Shown here one piece after another: positions 9,515 to 18,302 of a DNA stretch of 64,000 nt (position 1 is its first letter; every line of letters begins with the position of its first letter). A program made the translations under genes and the position numbers. Origin of the DNA: Sphingobacteriales bacterium (GTDB lineage: Bacteria > Bacteroidota > Bacteroidia > Sphingobacteriales > Sphingobacteriaceae); assembly GCA_014763615.1 (NCBI GenBank), contig JACXVB010000003.1, positions 122,274-186,273 on the forward strand, written 5' to 3'. Below the pieces are notes generated by a model. That model was not told the DNA's origin and did no database searches. It saw only the letters and a list, made by a program, of their open reading frames with translations.

Positions 9515-10333
9515 ATGAAAAATTTTCGATTCTATTATATCCCTTTAATCCTCTTTGTTTCGGCTTGTTCTCCCAAACCTTACCAAGAGGCGGCTAAAAT
9601 TCAAAAAGATAAAGTTGAAGATATCAAAGAGGAAATAGCTATTAATATCGCTCCTGTTTTGACCGACTCTTTAGGAAATTCAATTCCAACAGCTTTTATT
9701 CCAACGGTAAATTTTAGTTATCGTAAACCTAATTTTGTAATTATTCATTATACCGCTCAAGATTCTTTAGCGCAAACCATCCGAACCTTTACTTTAGAAA
9801 GAACTCAAGTAAGTGCACATTATGTCATCAGCAGAAACGGAGAGGTTGTACAAATGCTTAATGATGATTTACGGGCTTGGCATGCTGGTTTAAGCAAATG
9901 GGGAAATAATACCGATATGAATTCTTGCTCTGTGGGCATCGAGCTAGATAATAATGGGAATGAACCATTTAGTGAAACACAAATGAATAGTTTGCTGATT
10001 TTGTTAGCAAAACTTAAAGCAGAATACAATATACCAACGGCAAATTTTATTGGTCATGGGGATGTTGCCCCAAGGCGTAAACCCGATCCTGGAATACTGT
10101 TCCCTTGGAAAACCCTTGCAGACCATGGTTTTGGATTGTGGTACGAGCTCCCCACGCTGGCTCCGCCAGCAGATTTTGATGTGGAAAATGCGCTGAGAAG
10201 AATTGGTTATGATACCGGCGATTTATCTGCTGCTATCTTGGCTTTTAAACGCCATTTTGTAAAACTAGACCTCAACCCTGTGATGACAGATTGGGATAAA
10301 TGTGTGCTGTTTAACCTGTATAAAAAGTATTAA
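9515..10333 (+). CDS. N-acetylmuramoyl-L-alanine amidase lipoprotein (AmiD/Ami_2 type)
   Basis: 272 residues from the ATG at 9515; the frame can start two codons earlier at a TTG. The lipoprotein signal ends at FVSACSPK, with the lipidated Cys at 18. The Amidase_2 domain (about 70-215) has FVIIHYTAQDS (first zinc His), AHYVISRNGEV, WHAGLSKWG and GHGDVAPRRKPDPG (second zinc site with the DP motif). A C-terminal tail of about 50 residues resembles the peptidoglycan-binding extension of AmiD. The role is cleavage of stem peptides from muramic acid during cell wall recycling; the lipid anchor suggests a periplasmic or outer-membrane site. Confidence 0.92.
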   Translation: MKNFRFYYIPLILFVSACSPKPYQEAAKIQKDKVEDIKEEIAINIAPVLTDSLGNSIPTAFIPTVNFSYRKPNFVIIHYTAQDSLAQTIRTFTLERTQVSAHYVISRNGEVVQMLNDDLRAWHAGLSKWGNNTDMNSCSVGIELDNNGNEPFSETQMNSLLILLAKLKAEYNIPTANFIGHGDVAPRRKPDPGILFPWKTLADHGFGLWYELPTLAPPADFDVENALRRIGYDTGDLSAAILAFKRHFVKLDLNPVMTDWDKCVLFNLYKKY

Positions 10334-10342
10334 GTGTGTTAG

Positions 10343-10378
10343 AAGTAGAAAGTTTAATGAATTAATAACTTTCTACTT
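10343..10378. terminator. Bidirectional terminator between amidase and glnS
   Basis: Perfect 12-bp inverted repeat AAGTAGAAAGTT (10343-10354) / AACTTTCTACTT (10367-10378) around a 12-nt AT-only-plus-G loop. It lies in the 53-bp gap between two convergent stop codons, so it can serve both genes. Confidence 0.75.
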
Positions 10379-10386
10379 TTAACTAA

Positions 10387-12069
10387 TTACTTTAAAACTT
10401 CCTTTGCCCAAGTATCTTTTAAGGTCACAGTTCTATTAAAAACTAGATTTTCAGGAGTTGAGTCTGCATCTAAACAGAAATATCCTTTTCTGATGAATTG
10501 ATATCTTCTATCTGGATTCTCTTTTAATTGTGCTTGTGCGTTGGCTAAATCTGGCTCTATGTAGGCATTCTTTACCACCACCAAACTTTCTGGGTTAAGA
10601 TAGTCTTTAAAATCACCTTCTTCTCTATCCGGTTCTTCTGAAGTAAATAAACGATCATACAATCTTACTTCTGCTGTTTTAGCATGCGAAACACTTACCC
10701 AATGCATGGTTCCTTTCACTTTTAAGCCAGAGGTATCTTCCCCAGATTTAGAATCTGGGAAATAAGTGCAGTGGATTTCTGTTACATTTCCATCCGCATC
10801 TTTCACAAAATCATCACATCGAACAATGTATGCGCTTTTTAAACGACTCATTAAACCCGGCCCTAAACGAAAGAACTTTTTAGGCGGATTCTCCATAAAA
10901 TCTTCACGTTCTATCCATAATTCTCTGCTAAAAGGAATGGGTCTTTCGCCTTCTCCGCCCTCCACCTCTGGGTTATTTTCTCCATGCAACATTTCCTCCT
11001 GTCCTTCCGGATAATTGGTGATGATCATTTTTATTGGATCTAAAACCGCCATTCTTCTCCATGAGGTTTTATTTAAATCCTCACGAATAAAAAACTCTAA
11101 TAAACTATATTCGATAAGGTTTTCTCTTTTGGCAATGCCGATACGCTCGCAAAAATTACGAATAGAAGATGGCGTAAAACCTCTTCTACGTAAACCGCTA
11201 ATGGTGGGCATTCTGGGGTCATCCCATCCACTTACAAATTTCTCATTCACCAATTGCAATAATTTTCGCTTACTGGTTACGGTGTAATTCAAATTTCGAC
11301 GAGCAAATTCATATTGATGAGAAGGATAAATTTCGAGTTGTTGAATTAACCAATCATACAGTTCACGATGCGGAACAAACTCTAAAGTACAAATCGAATG
11401 GGTTACATTTTCTATGGCATCACTTTGTCCATGAGCAAAATCATACATCGGATAAATACACCATTTATTCCCTGTTCTGTGGTGGTGAGCATGTTTTATA
11501 CGATATAAAATAGGATCACGCATCAACATATTAATGTGAGCCATATCTATTTTGGCTCTTAAGGTGCGGCTTCCATCTGGAAACTCTCCGTTTTTCATCC
11601 GCTCAAATAAATCTAAATTTTCTGCTACAGAGCGGTTTCTAAACGGGCTGTCTTTACCGGGCTCGGTTGGTGTGCCTTTTAAAGCCGCCATTTCTTCAGA
11701 ACCCAACTCATCCACATAAGCCAAACCTTTTTTAATTAGCTTAACAGCAAAACCATACAGTGTGTCAAAATAATCTGAAGCATAAAACTCATTCTTCCAT
11801 TGAAAACCCAACCACTGAATATCCTTTTTAATGCTTTCTACATAAATCGTATCCTCCGTTACTGGGTTGGTATCATCAAAACGAAGATTGGTATATCCTT
11901 TAAATTTCTGCGTTAAACCAAAATTTAAACAAATGCTACTGGCATGGCCGATGTGCAAAAATCCGTTAGGTTCTGGTGGGAAACGAGTAATGATTTGATT
12001 GTATTTACCTTCCTTTAAATCGTTCTCTACAATCTCTTCTATGAAGTTTAATGATTTTTCTTCTGACAT
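10387..12069 (-). CDS. glnS: Glutamine--tRNA ligase
   Basis: 560 residues, close to the standard GlnRS length. RFPPEPNGFLHIGHAS contains the class I HIGH signature (residues 39-42), and VTSKRKLLQLV is the KMSKR equivalent. The C-terminal anticodon-binding beta-barrels are complete (GTMHWVSVSHAKTAEVRLYD). GlnRS charges tRNA-Gln directly, so this organism need not depend on the GatCAB transamidation route for Gln. It is flanked by its own terminator downstream and lies divergent to the peptidase-like lipoprotein. Confidence 0.95.
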   Translation of the reverse strand: MSEEKSLNFIEEIVENDLKEGKYNQIITRFPPEPNGFLHIGHASSICLNFGLTQKFKGYTNLRFDDTNPVTEDTIYVESIKKDIQWLGFQWKNEFYASDYFDTLYGFAVKLIKKGLAYVDELGSEEMAALKGTPTEPGKDSPFRNRSVAENLDLFERMKNGEFPDGSRTLRAKIDMAHINMLMRDPILYRIKHAHHHRTGNKWCIYPMYDFAHGQSDAIENVTHSICTLEFVPHRELYDWLIQQLEIYPSHQYEFARRNLNYTVTSKRKLLQLVNEKFVSGWDDPRMPTISGLRRRGFTPSSIRNFCERIGIAKRENLIEYSLLEFFIREDLNKTSWRRMAVLDPIKMIITNYPEGQEEMLHGENNPEVEGGEGERPIPFSRELWIEREDFMENPPKKFFRLGPGLMSRLKSAYIVRCDDFVKDADGNVTEIHCTYFPDSKSGEDTSGLKVKGTMHWVSVSHAKTAEVRLYDRLFTSEEPDREEGDFKDYLNPESLVVVKNAYIEPDLANAQAQLKENPDRRYQFIRKGYFCLDADSTPENLVFNRTVTLKDTWAKEVLK

Positions 12070-12216
12070 TCGCTAAATTAACAAGCCACAAAAGTAAGAA
12101 AATTGAACAACCAATCCGATTGATGACCACTCATTTCATTCTAATTTTTTAAAATCAGAAATAAATTAGAGATATTGGAGGTCAAACTAAAAGCATATTC
12201 TTCTAATTTTAAGGTT

Positions 12217-13272
12217 ATGAAAAAAAATAAAAGTATTTATGGGCCCCTATTGTTTTTTATTGCCCTTGCATGGACCTCTTGCAGCCAAAAACCTCAAACC
12301 CAAACTTCTGCTTTAAACTATTTTGATACTACAGATTCTGGGGTACAAGATGGCGGCGTAGAAATGATTCCGATCAAAACGTCTAAAGGTACTTTCCATG
12401 TTTGGACCAAAAAATTTGGAAACAACCCAAAAATGAAAGTGCTGCTTTTAAACGGCGGGCCAGGTGCTACACACGAATATTTTGAATGTTTTGAGAATTT
12501 CTTACCTAAGGATGGCATAGAGTTTATTTATTATGATCAATTAGGTTGTGGAAACTCAGACAATCCGCAAGATACAGCCATGTGGGATTTGCCAAGGTAT
12601 GTTGAAGAAGTAGAACAAGTGCGCCAAGCTTTAAAATTAGATAAAGACAACTTTTATTTGTTAGGACATTCTTGGGGCGGAATTTTAGCCATGGAATATG
12701 CCCTCAAATATCAAGACCAATTAAAAGGATTGGTAATTTCTAATATGATGGCGAGCGTACCCGCTTACGGTAAATATGCTGATGACGTATTAGCTAAACA
12801 GTTTGATCCTGCTGTTTTGAAAGAAATTAGAGACCTTGAAGCGAAAAAAGAATTCGACAACCCGCGTTACATGGAGTTATTGATGCCTAATTTCTATACC
12901 AAACACATTTTAAGAATGCCGATAAAAGATTGGCCAGAACCTGTAAATCGTTCTTTTGCTAAGATGAACCGATCTTTGTATGTGACCATGCAAGGCCCAA
13001 GTGAATTTGGTGTATCGGGTAAATTAATAAATTGGGATAGAATGGAGGCGTTAAAAAGCATTAACACACCGACATTGGTAATTGGTGCTAAAAATGATAC
13101 GATGGATCCGGCTTTCATGAAAAAAATGTCTGAAAACTTGCCTAACGGAAGTTTCTTATACTGCCCTAATGGAAGTCACATGGATATGTATGATGATCAG
13201 CAAGTCTATTTTAGTGGTTTAACCAAGTTTATTCTCGGTGTAAACGATGGAGAAAAGAAAGTAAAGCTTTAA
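12217..13272 (+). CDS. Proline iminopeptidase-like alpha/beta hydrolase, lipoprotein
   Basis: About 351 residues from ATG 12217 (MKKNKSIYGP). An upstream in-frame TTG at 12175 would bury the signal peptide, so I reject it. The signal peptide ends WTSCSQK with the Cys at 22. The fold signature is complete: LLNGGPGATHEYF (HGGPG-type oxyanion region), GHSWGG (nucleophile Ser), VIGAKNDTMDP (acid) and NGSHMDMYD (His). This is the S33 family, which removes N-terminal proline or acts on short peptides. The lipoprotein signal places it on the periplasmic side, unlike cytosolic Pip. Confidence 0.85.
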   Translation: MKKNKSIYGPLLFFIALAWTSCSQKPQTQTSALNYFDTTDSGVQDGGVEMIPIKTSKGTFHVWTKKFGNNPKMKVLLLNGGPGATHEYFECFENFLPKDGIEFIYYDQLGCGNSDNPQDTAMWDLPRYVEEVEQVRQALKLDKDNFYLLGHSWGGILAMEYALKYQDQLKGLVISNMMASVPAYGKYADDVLAKQFDPAVLKEIRDLEAKKEFDNPRYMELLMPNFYTKHILRMPIKDWPEPVNRSFAKMNRSLYVTMQGPSEFGVSGKLINWDRMEALKSINTPTLVIGAKNDTMDPAFMKKMSENLPNGSFLYCPNGSHMDMYDDQQVYFSGLTKFILGVNDGEKKVKL

Positions 13273-13289
13273 ATTTTTATCAAAAAAAT

Positions 13290-13328
13290 AACCCTGATAC
13301 TCATCTATACATATTGATTATCAGGGTT
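13290..13328. terminator. Bidirectional terminator
   Basis: Inverted repeat AACCCTGATA (13290-13299) / TATCAGGGTT (13319-13328) with a 19-nt loop. It lies between the stop codons of the convergent S33 hydrolase gene and the small minus-strand gene at 13350. Confidence 0.65.
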
Positions 13329-13349
13329 TGATATATGATGGGGTTGTGA

Positions 13350-13547
13350 TTACTTTTTCAAGAGAAATCTCAACAATGATTCCTCTCCAACTTTCACTAG
13401 AATGGTGGTTTTAGATGGTGTGTTTCCACTCACAAATTCATCTTGCATCACCTGACGATCCTTTAAGCTTAAGGATAAACCAACAAATAACATTACCGGA
13501 ATAATCATCATTAAAAAAGGTGATACTGAAGTAGATAACTTTTTCAT
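13350..13547 (-). CDS. Small single-pass membrane protein, unknown function
   Basis: 65 residues starting MKKLSTSVSPFLMMIIPVMLFVGLS: one N-terminal hydrophobic segment followed by a short polar tail with several Lys. The tail could be periplasmic, or the segment could be an uncleaved signal. It is a free-standing frame between a terminator hairpin and a 206-bp spacer, with no overlap with other genes, which supports it being real. I do not recognise a family. Confidence 0.5.
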   Translation of the reverse strand: MKKLSTSVSPFLMMIIPVMLFVGLSLSLKDRQVMQDEFVSGNTPSKTTILVKVGEESLLRFLLKK

Positions 13548-13753
13548 TTTCTTATTGTTTTTGATTGACGATTCAAATGTTCAACTAAAAATCAGGCTGT
13601 TAAAATCTTTTAGACCAACCGCAATTATTTAAAGACGAATGGGATTTATGTAGGATAAACTGGTGAAAAATTAACCTCAACCCGTTGGTAGATAAAAACA
13701 AGGCGTTGGTCTAAAGTTGATGAGTTTAAAAATACTTTACCTAATTTTAAATC

Positions 13754-14779
13754 ATGACTCGGTTAAAAAAATTTATGTTGCATACCCTTGTTTGGCTATT
13801 TCTGCTCAGCATTTTCACCTTTGCAGCAACTGCGGGTTTTAACTCTACTAAAGGATTTTATATCCTTTTTGTCTCCCTATCATTAACCAATGTGCTCATT
13901 TTTTATATCAATCTGTACTTCATCATTCCTCAAACTTTAGATAAAAGGAAATTCTTTTTGTGGATGTTGGCTTGCTTAATTGTGGTCATTGGTTTTATGG
14001 CTTTTAAGTATGGCTTTTATTTCTATATGTACAAACTGAGCGGTTTAAAAATCATGGCGAAAGACCGCGAAATGTCTATTCCAGACCCCAGAAACCTATT
14101 AATCAATAGTTTTATCATCAATGGTTTTTTTCTGTTTTTAAGTACCGTTTATAAGTTTACTGTCGATTGGTTTTTTAATGAGCGTGAAAAATCTGATCTA
14201 GAAAAGCAAAGCCTAACCGCCGAACTCGCCTTTTTAAAATCTCAAATCAATCCGCATTTTCTTTTTAACTCTTTAAACAACATCTATTCTCTGGCCTATC
14301 AAAAATCAGAAGCAACACCAAATGCCATTCTTAAACTTTCTGAAATTATGCGCTACATGTTGTATGAAAGTAATGATAGTAGGGTGGCACTAGAGAAAGA
14401 AATTACTTATTTAAAAAGCTTTATCGAATTACAAAAACTTCGTTTTAAAGGGAATGCTTATGTGGTTTTAGAAGTTGAAGGAAATATCCAAAATCAATAC
14501 ATTGTGCCTTTAATTTTGATTTCATTTGTAGAGAATGCCTTTAAACATGGTTTAGCTACCGATGAAAAAAATCCGATTCACATCAACATTTCGGTGTTCG
14601 AAAACAATCTTTTGTTTACCATCAAAAACAAGAAAAACAACCAAAACAAAGACCAAACAGGTGGTATTGGAATGGTGAATGTGAAAAGACGATTAGAACT
14701 TACTTATCCTGAAAAATACAGACTTTCTATAGAGAATCGTGAGCAGGATTATTATTGCGAATTATATTTAAATTTATAA
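13754..14779 (+). CDS. LytS-type sensor histidine kinase
   Basis: 341 residues. Four hydrophobic helices lie in the first about 135 residues, followed by a short coiled segment and the His_kinase domain (PF06580) with QINPHFLFNSLNNIY, phosphoacceptor His 168. The ATPase part shows SFVENAFKHGL (N box) and GGIGMVNVKRRLEL (G box). Sensor and kinase fit the LytS/YehU class typical of Bacteroidota. It is separated by a single base from the LytTR regulator downstream, so the two form a two-component pair. The signal is unknown, as there is no periplasmic sensor domain. Confidence 0.9.
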   Translation: MTRLKKFMLHTLVWLFLLSIFTFAATAGFNSTKGFYILFVSLSLTNVLIFYINLYFIIPQTLDKRKFFLWMLACLIVVIGFMAFKYGFYFYMYKLSGLKIMAKDREMSIPDPRNLLINSFIINGFFLFLSTVYKFTVDWFFNEREKSDLEKQSLTAELAFLKSQINPHFLFNSLNNIYSLAYQKSEATPNAILKLSEIMRYMLYESNDSRVALEKEITYLKSFIELQKLRFKGNAYVVLEVEGNIQNQYIVPLILISFVENAFKHGLATDEKNPIHINISVFENNLLFTIKNKKNNQNKDQTGGIGMVNVKRRLELTYPEKYRLSIENREQDYYCELYLNL

Positions 14780-14780
14780 T

Positions 14781-15521
14781 ATGATAATCTATTGCATTAT
14801 TGTTGACGATGAGCCTTTAGCCATTGATATTATTGCCGATTACGTGGATAAAATACCTTTTTTACAATTGGTAAAAAGTTTTCAAAACCCTATTGAAGCC
14901 CTAACCGCAGTACAAGAAGGCGGAATCGATCTGGTTTTTTTAGATGTTCAAATGCCTGAACTGACCGGTATGCAATTTCTGAAAATCGCTAACAATAAAT
15001 GCAAATTTATTCTAACTACCGCTTATTCTCAATACGCTTTAGAAGGTTATGAGCATAACGTGGTTGATTATCTTTTAAAACCTATCGCTTTTGATCGCTT
15101 TTATAAAGCTGCCCAAAAAGCTCAGGATTTGATAACTGGAGGTGGCTCAACAGCTAGCGCACCGGAAGTTGCAAGGAACACTTCGGCTCCACTGCTTGTA
15201 GCTAATGATTTTATTTTTGTAAAAACAGAGTATAAAATTCAGAAGATTTATCTAAATGATATTTTATTCATCGAAGGCTTGAAAGATTATGTTTCCATTT
15301 ACACCCAAACAGAGCGTATCATCACTTTGCAAAGCATGAAAAAAATAGATGAGGGTTTACCCGATCATCGCTTTGTGCGAGTGCACAAATCTTACATCGT
15401 AGCTTTAGACAAAATTGAAAGTATTGAGCGAAGTAGGATTTCTATAGGCGATAAAATCATCCCGATAGGAGATACGCACCGAGATTATTTCTTTAAAATG
15501 ATTGAGGATAAAAACATCTAA
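14781..15521 (+). CDS. LytTR-family response regulator
   Basis: 246 residues. The receiver domain (1-120) has the acidic pair D9-D10, phosphoacceptor D55 (VFLDVQMPE), the Thr/Ser switch (ILTTAYS) and Lys (LLKPI). A linker of about 25 residues leads to a C-terminal LytTR DNA-binding domain with IEGLKDYVSIYT and FVRVHKSYIVAL. It partners the histidine kinase one base upstream. The target promoters cannot be read from this window. The gene abuts plsC tail to tail with a single base between the stop codons. Confidence 0.93.
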   Translation: MIIYCIIVDDEPLAIDIIADYVDKIPFLQLVKSFQNPIEALTAVQEGGIDLVFLDVQMPELTGMQFLKIANNKCKFILTTAYSQYALEGYEHNVVDYLLKPIAFDRFYKAAQKAQDLITGGGSTASAPEVARNTSAPLLVANDFIFVKTEYKIQKIYLNDILFIEGLKDYVSIYTQTERIITLQSMKKIDEGLPDHRFVRVHKSYIVALDKIESIERSRISIGDKIIPIGDTHRDYFFKMIEDKNI

Positions 15522-15522
15522 T

Positions 15523-16257
15523 TTAGTGTTCTACCACTCTTTTGATGGTATCTTCTGCTTCTTTTACTAAATCTTCGAAAGCTTTATCTCCCGGTTCTAT
15601 GGGTTGCAAAACAGTGAACTTCATCGAAACGAAAGTGTTTAACCAAACCAAGCCATAGCGCACCATTCTCCAAGAGTTTTCGATAGCGATTGGTACAATT
15701 AATGCGTCGGGTGCTTTCTTTAAAATGGTAGCAATTCCGCCTACTTGAAATTCTTTCATTTTACCATTTTTTGAACGCGTTCCTTCCGGGAAAATCACTG
15801 CCGACCAGTTATTTTGCTGCATTCTGATTCCTAATTTCAAGATTTCTACTACGGATTGCTTTTTATCAGAACGGTCAATATTGGCTCCGCCACCATGCTT
15901 TAGATTGAAAGAAATAGAAGGAATGCCTTTGGTTAATTCGATTTTAGAAATAAACTTGGCGTGATGTTTCCTCAAAAACCAAATCAAAGGGGGGATATCA
16001 TACATGCTTTGGTGATTAGCCGTAAAAATAATCGGCCTATCGGTTGGTAAATCAAATTGGTTTTTGAAACTAACCGCACAACCCACAGCATAGTAAGAAC
16101 TAATCAAAAAAAAGTTTAAAATGTCAACTGATTTTTTGTGTGCAGCATAACCACCGAGTTTCAAGCTCAGCCACTGTATAGGATGAAAAATCCCTAAAAA
16201 GAAAAAGAATAAAAGATGATGAATGGGACTTAGAATAAACCCTAAAACTCTTCTCAT
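15523..16257 (-). CDS. plsC: 1-acyl-sn-glycerol-3-phosphate acyltransferase
   Basis: About 244 residues from ATG 16257 (MRRVLGFIL); the frame also reaches a GTG two codons upstream. Family motifs are FTANHQSMYDIP (H-x4-D catalytic pair), FPEGTRSKNG (motif III, phosphate binding) and ALIVPIAIENS (motif IV). It catalyses the second acylation in phosphatidic acid synthesis. One N-terminal hydrophobic segment fits inner-membrane association. It lies on the strand opposite the LytTR regulator and is followed on the same strand by nothing. Confidence 0.88.
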   Translation of the reverse strand: MRRVLGFILSPIHHLLFFFFLGIFHPIQWLSLKLGGYAAHKKSVDILNFFLISSYYAVGCAVSFKNQFDLPTDRPIIFTANHQSMYDIPPLIWFLRKHHAKFISKIELTKGIPSISFNLKHGGGANIDRSDKKQSVVEILKLGIRMQQNNWSAVIFPEGTRSKNGKMKEFQVGGIATILKKAPDALIVPIAIENSWRMVRYGLVWLNTFVSMKFTVLQPIEPGDKAFEDLVKEAEDTIKRVVEH

Positions 16258-16281
16258 GAACACAAATATAAGTATCGCATT

Positions 16282-16830
16282 TTAAAAACCTTCTCGCATC
16301 AACTTAACTTTTAAGATACCTGCAACACTTAAAGAATCTGTGATTTCTCCTTTCATTACCATTTGATAAGCTTCTTCAAATGGGATTCTCTTGATTTCTA
16401 ATTGTTCGGTTTCTTCTGGTTCAGCAGGGTGTTGCTCAAAACCATTGGCTTGATAAATTATCCCTAGTTCATCACTTACAGAATTAGATAAGTGCATTCT
16501 TAAAACTTCTTTCCACTCTTTGGCTACCAAACCTGTTTCTTCTAATAACTCTCTTTTAGCAGCATCTAAAGGGTTACTCGTCAACATACCTCCGCCCTCA
16601 GGTAACTCCCAACTGTATTGCTTTAGCGGAAAGCGATATTGTCCAATCAAAAAAATATGGTCTTCTTCATCAATCGCAATAATGCCGATGGCTAAATTTT
16701 TAAAATGCACCACGCCGTAAATTCCTTCTCCGCCAGCAGGATTTAAAACCTGATGTTCGGTTAAACCAATCCATGGGTTTTCATAAATGCTTTTGCTGGA
16801 TTTGATTTTCCAAGGGTTCTCTTCATTCAT
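16282..16830 (-). CDS. NUDIX hydrolase, ADP-ribose pyrophosphatase-like
   Basis: 182 residues from ATG 16830 (MNEENPWKIKSS). The open frame continues to 16971, but that extension would run through a terminator and tRNA-Pro, so the longer start is wrong. The Nudix box is ELPEGGGMLTSNPLDAAKRE then LLEETGL. The catalytic REUxEE is intact, while the first Glu of the box (G-x5-E) is a Ser. The N-terminal beta-sheet domain before the box (GVVHFKNLAIGIIAIDEEDH) resembles ADP-ribose pyrophosphatases. The substrate is inferred only from that similarity. It ends 25 bp before the start of plsC on the same strand. Confidence 0.85.
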   Translation of the reverse strand: MNEENPWKIKSSKSIYENPWIGLTEHQVLNPAGGEGIYGVVHFKNLAIGIIAIDEEDHIFLIGQYRFPLKQYSWELPEGGGMLTSNPLDAAKRELLEETGLVAKEWKEVLRMHLSNSVSDELGIIYQANGFEQHPAEPEETEQLEIKRIPFEEAYQMVMKGEITDSLSVAGILKVKLMREGF

Positions 16831-16849
16831 TTTTCTGATATTAAATAAA

Positions 16850-16879
16850 AAGCCTTTCGGATAAATTTCTGAAAGGCTT
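16850..16879 (-). terminator. Intrinsic terminator downstream of tRNA-Pro
   Basis: Inverted repeat AAGCCTTTCGG (16850-16860) / CTGAAAGGCTT (16869-16879), 11 bp with one G-U pair and an 8-nt loop. On the minus strand it is followed by a T-rich tail. It separates the tRNA from the NUDIX start codon, so the NUDIX gene probably has its own promoter or depends on readthrough. Confidence 0.75.
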
Positions 16880-16884
16880 ATAAG

Positions 16885-16958
16885 TCGGGATGACTGGATT
16901 CGAACCAGCGACCTCCAGCACCCCATGCTGACGCGATACCGGGCTACGCTACATCCCG
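16885..16958 (-). tRNA. tRNA-Pro(GGG)
   Basis: 74 nt. The acceptor stem CGGGATG / CATCCCG closes fully, with discriminator A. The T arm is GCTGG TTCGAAT CCAGT. The anticodon arm is TCAGC ATGGGGT GCTGG, giving anticodon GGG (reads CCC/CCU). The C1:G72 first pair is typical of bacterial tRNA-Pro. The 3' CCA is not encoded (the genomic sequence continues CTT), so it must be added by a nucleotidyltransferase. Confidence 0.96.
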
Positions 16959-17067
16959 AAATTGAAATCAAATTTATAATTTAAGGCGGTAAACATCAAT
17001 TTTAAATGTATTCATTTGGCAAAACATCCTAAATTAGCCTTTCTAATTATTTTAAATCAAAAACACC

Positions 17068-18057
17068 ATGAGTTATATACCTTCTACAAGTAGATACCAA
17101 GACATGCTCTACCGCCGCTGCGGAAAAAGTGGCTTAAAACTTCCTGCAATCTCGCTAGGTTTATGGCATAATTTCGGTCATGTAAATGATTTTGAAAACA
17201 GCAGAAAAATATTGCATACCGCTTTTGATGCCGGAATTACTCATTTTGATTTAGCCAACAATTATGGCCCGCCTCCTGGTTCAGCAGAAGAAAATTTTGG
17301 AAAAATATTAAAACAAGACTTTTCCGCTTATCGCGATGAATTGGTGATTTCATCCAAAGCAGGATATTATATGTGGGAAGGTCCTTATGGCGAGTGGGGT
17401 TCTAAAAAGTATTTGGTTTCTAGTTTAGATCAGAGTTTAAAACGGATGCAACTGGATTATGTAGATATTTTTTATCACCATCGCCCCGACCCAGATACGC
17501 CTTTGGAAGAAACGATGAGTGCTTTGGATTTAATTGTTCGTCAGGGGAAAGCCTTGTATGTAGGAATTTCTAATTACAAACCTCAAGAAGCTAAACAAGC
17601 CTTTCAGATTTTAAAAGATTTAGGAACACCCTGTCTCATTCATCAGCCTAAATATTCCATGTTTGAGCGTTGGGTAGAAGATGGCTTATTAGATTTATTA
17701 GGCAAAGAAGGCGTAGGCTGTATTCCGTTTTCTCCTTTGGCACAAGGACTTTTAACCGATAAATATTTGAAAGGAATTCCTAAAGATTCTAGAGTAGCAA
17801 CTAGTGGCGTTTTCCTCAATGAAAATCATCTAACTGAAGAGCGTTTAACCGCTGTTGCAAAACTGAATGCTTTAGCGCAAAAACGCGGACAAAAGTTAGC
17901 ACACATGGCTTTATCTTGGATTTTGAAAGATGATAGAATCACTTCGGTGCTCATTGGCGCTAGTAAACCTGAACAGGTTTTAGATTCGATAAAAGCTTTA
18001 GAAAACATTAATTTTTCTGATGAAGAATTAAAAGAGATTAACGCTATTTTGGCTTAA
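17068..18057 (+). CDS. Aldo/keto reductase (YghZ / L-glyceraldehyde 3-phosphate reductase type)
   Basis: 329 residues. HFDLANNYGPPPGSAEENFG carries the catalytic Asp and Tyr, ISSKAGYYMWEGPYGEWGSK the catalytic Lys and the insertion typical of the AKR14 (YghZ/MgrA) subgroup, and DIFYHHRPDPDTP the His. The NADPH-binding C-terminus is VLIGASKPEQVLDSI. The E. coli homologue reduces L-glyceraldehyde 3-phosphate and methylglyoxal; the same role here is inference. It is a monocistronic gene with its own terminator. Confidence 0.9.
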   Translation: MSYIPSTSRYQDMLYRRCGKSGLKLPAISLGLWHNFGHVNDFENSRKILHTAFDAGITHFDLANNYGPPPGSAEENFGKILKQDFSAYRDELVISSKAGYYMWEGPYGEWGSKKYLVSSLDQSLKRMQLDYVDIFYHHRPDPDTPLEETMSALDLIVRQGKALYVGISNYKPQEAKQAFQILKDLGTPCLIHQPKYSMFERWVEDGLLDLLGKEGVGCIPFSPLAQGLLTDKYLKGIPKDSRVATSGVFLNENHLTEERLTAVAKLNALAQKRGQKLAHMALSWILKDDRITSVLIGASKPEQVLDSIKALENINFSDEELKEINAILA

Positions 18058-18080
18058 ATCCAATAGTTGATCTACACAAA

Positions 18081-18112
18081 AAAGGGCTTAAATTAAACGA
18101 TTTAAGCCCTTT
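18081..18112 (+). terminator. Intrinsic terminator after aldo/keto reductase
   Basis: Perfect 13-bp inverted repeat AAAGGGCTTAAAT / ATTTAAGCCCTTT with a 6-nt loop (18094-18099). It is followed by TT and starts 23 nt after the stop codon. Confidence 0.85.
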
Positions 18113-18133
18113 TTCATAATAGTTAGCTAGTGA

Positions 18134-18262
18134 TTAATCTTCCACTTTTAAACCATACTTATCAGCATATTTATGATAAAGCTGTTCCCCTATTAGATTG
18201 ATTGGTGGTGGACTGATTAAACTTGTTGTATCATTTGATTGGTGATGAGTGTGAATTTCCAC
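18134..18262 (-). other. Possible small gene or C-terminal gene remnant (42 codons)
   Basis: On the minus strand an open frame starting at GTG 18262 reads VEIHTHHQSND, continues through PPPINLIGEQLYHKYADKYG and ends LKVED. An in-frame stop lies just upstream of the GTG. The composition (charged, helix-like end) looks like a real protein C-terminus rather than chance. There is no ATG, and the frame abuts the promoter region of the membrane protein gene at 18303. It may be a relic of a deleted gene. No family recognised. Confidence 0.25.
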
Positions 18263-18302
18263 ACTCCGCTTTTTTTATATTATATTTGAAAGAAAAAAAT
18301 AT

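Noticed and set aside
16831..16971. N-terminal extension of the NUDIX frame
   Set aside because: It overlaps tRNA-Pro and its terminator on the same strand; conserved NUDIX sequence begins after 16830.
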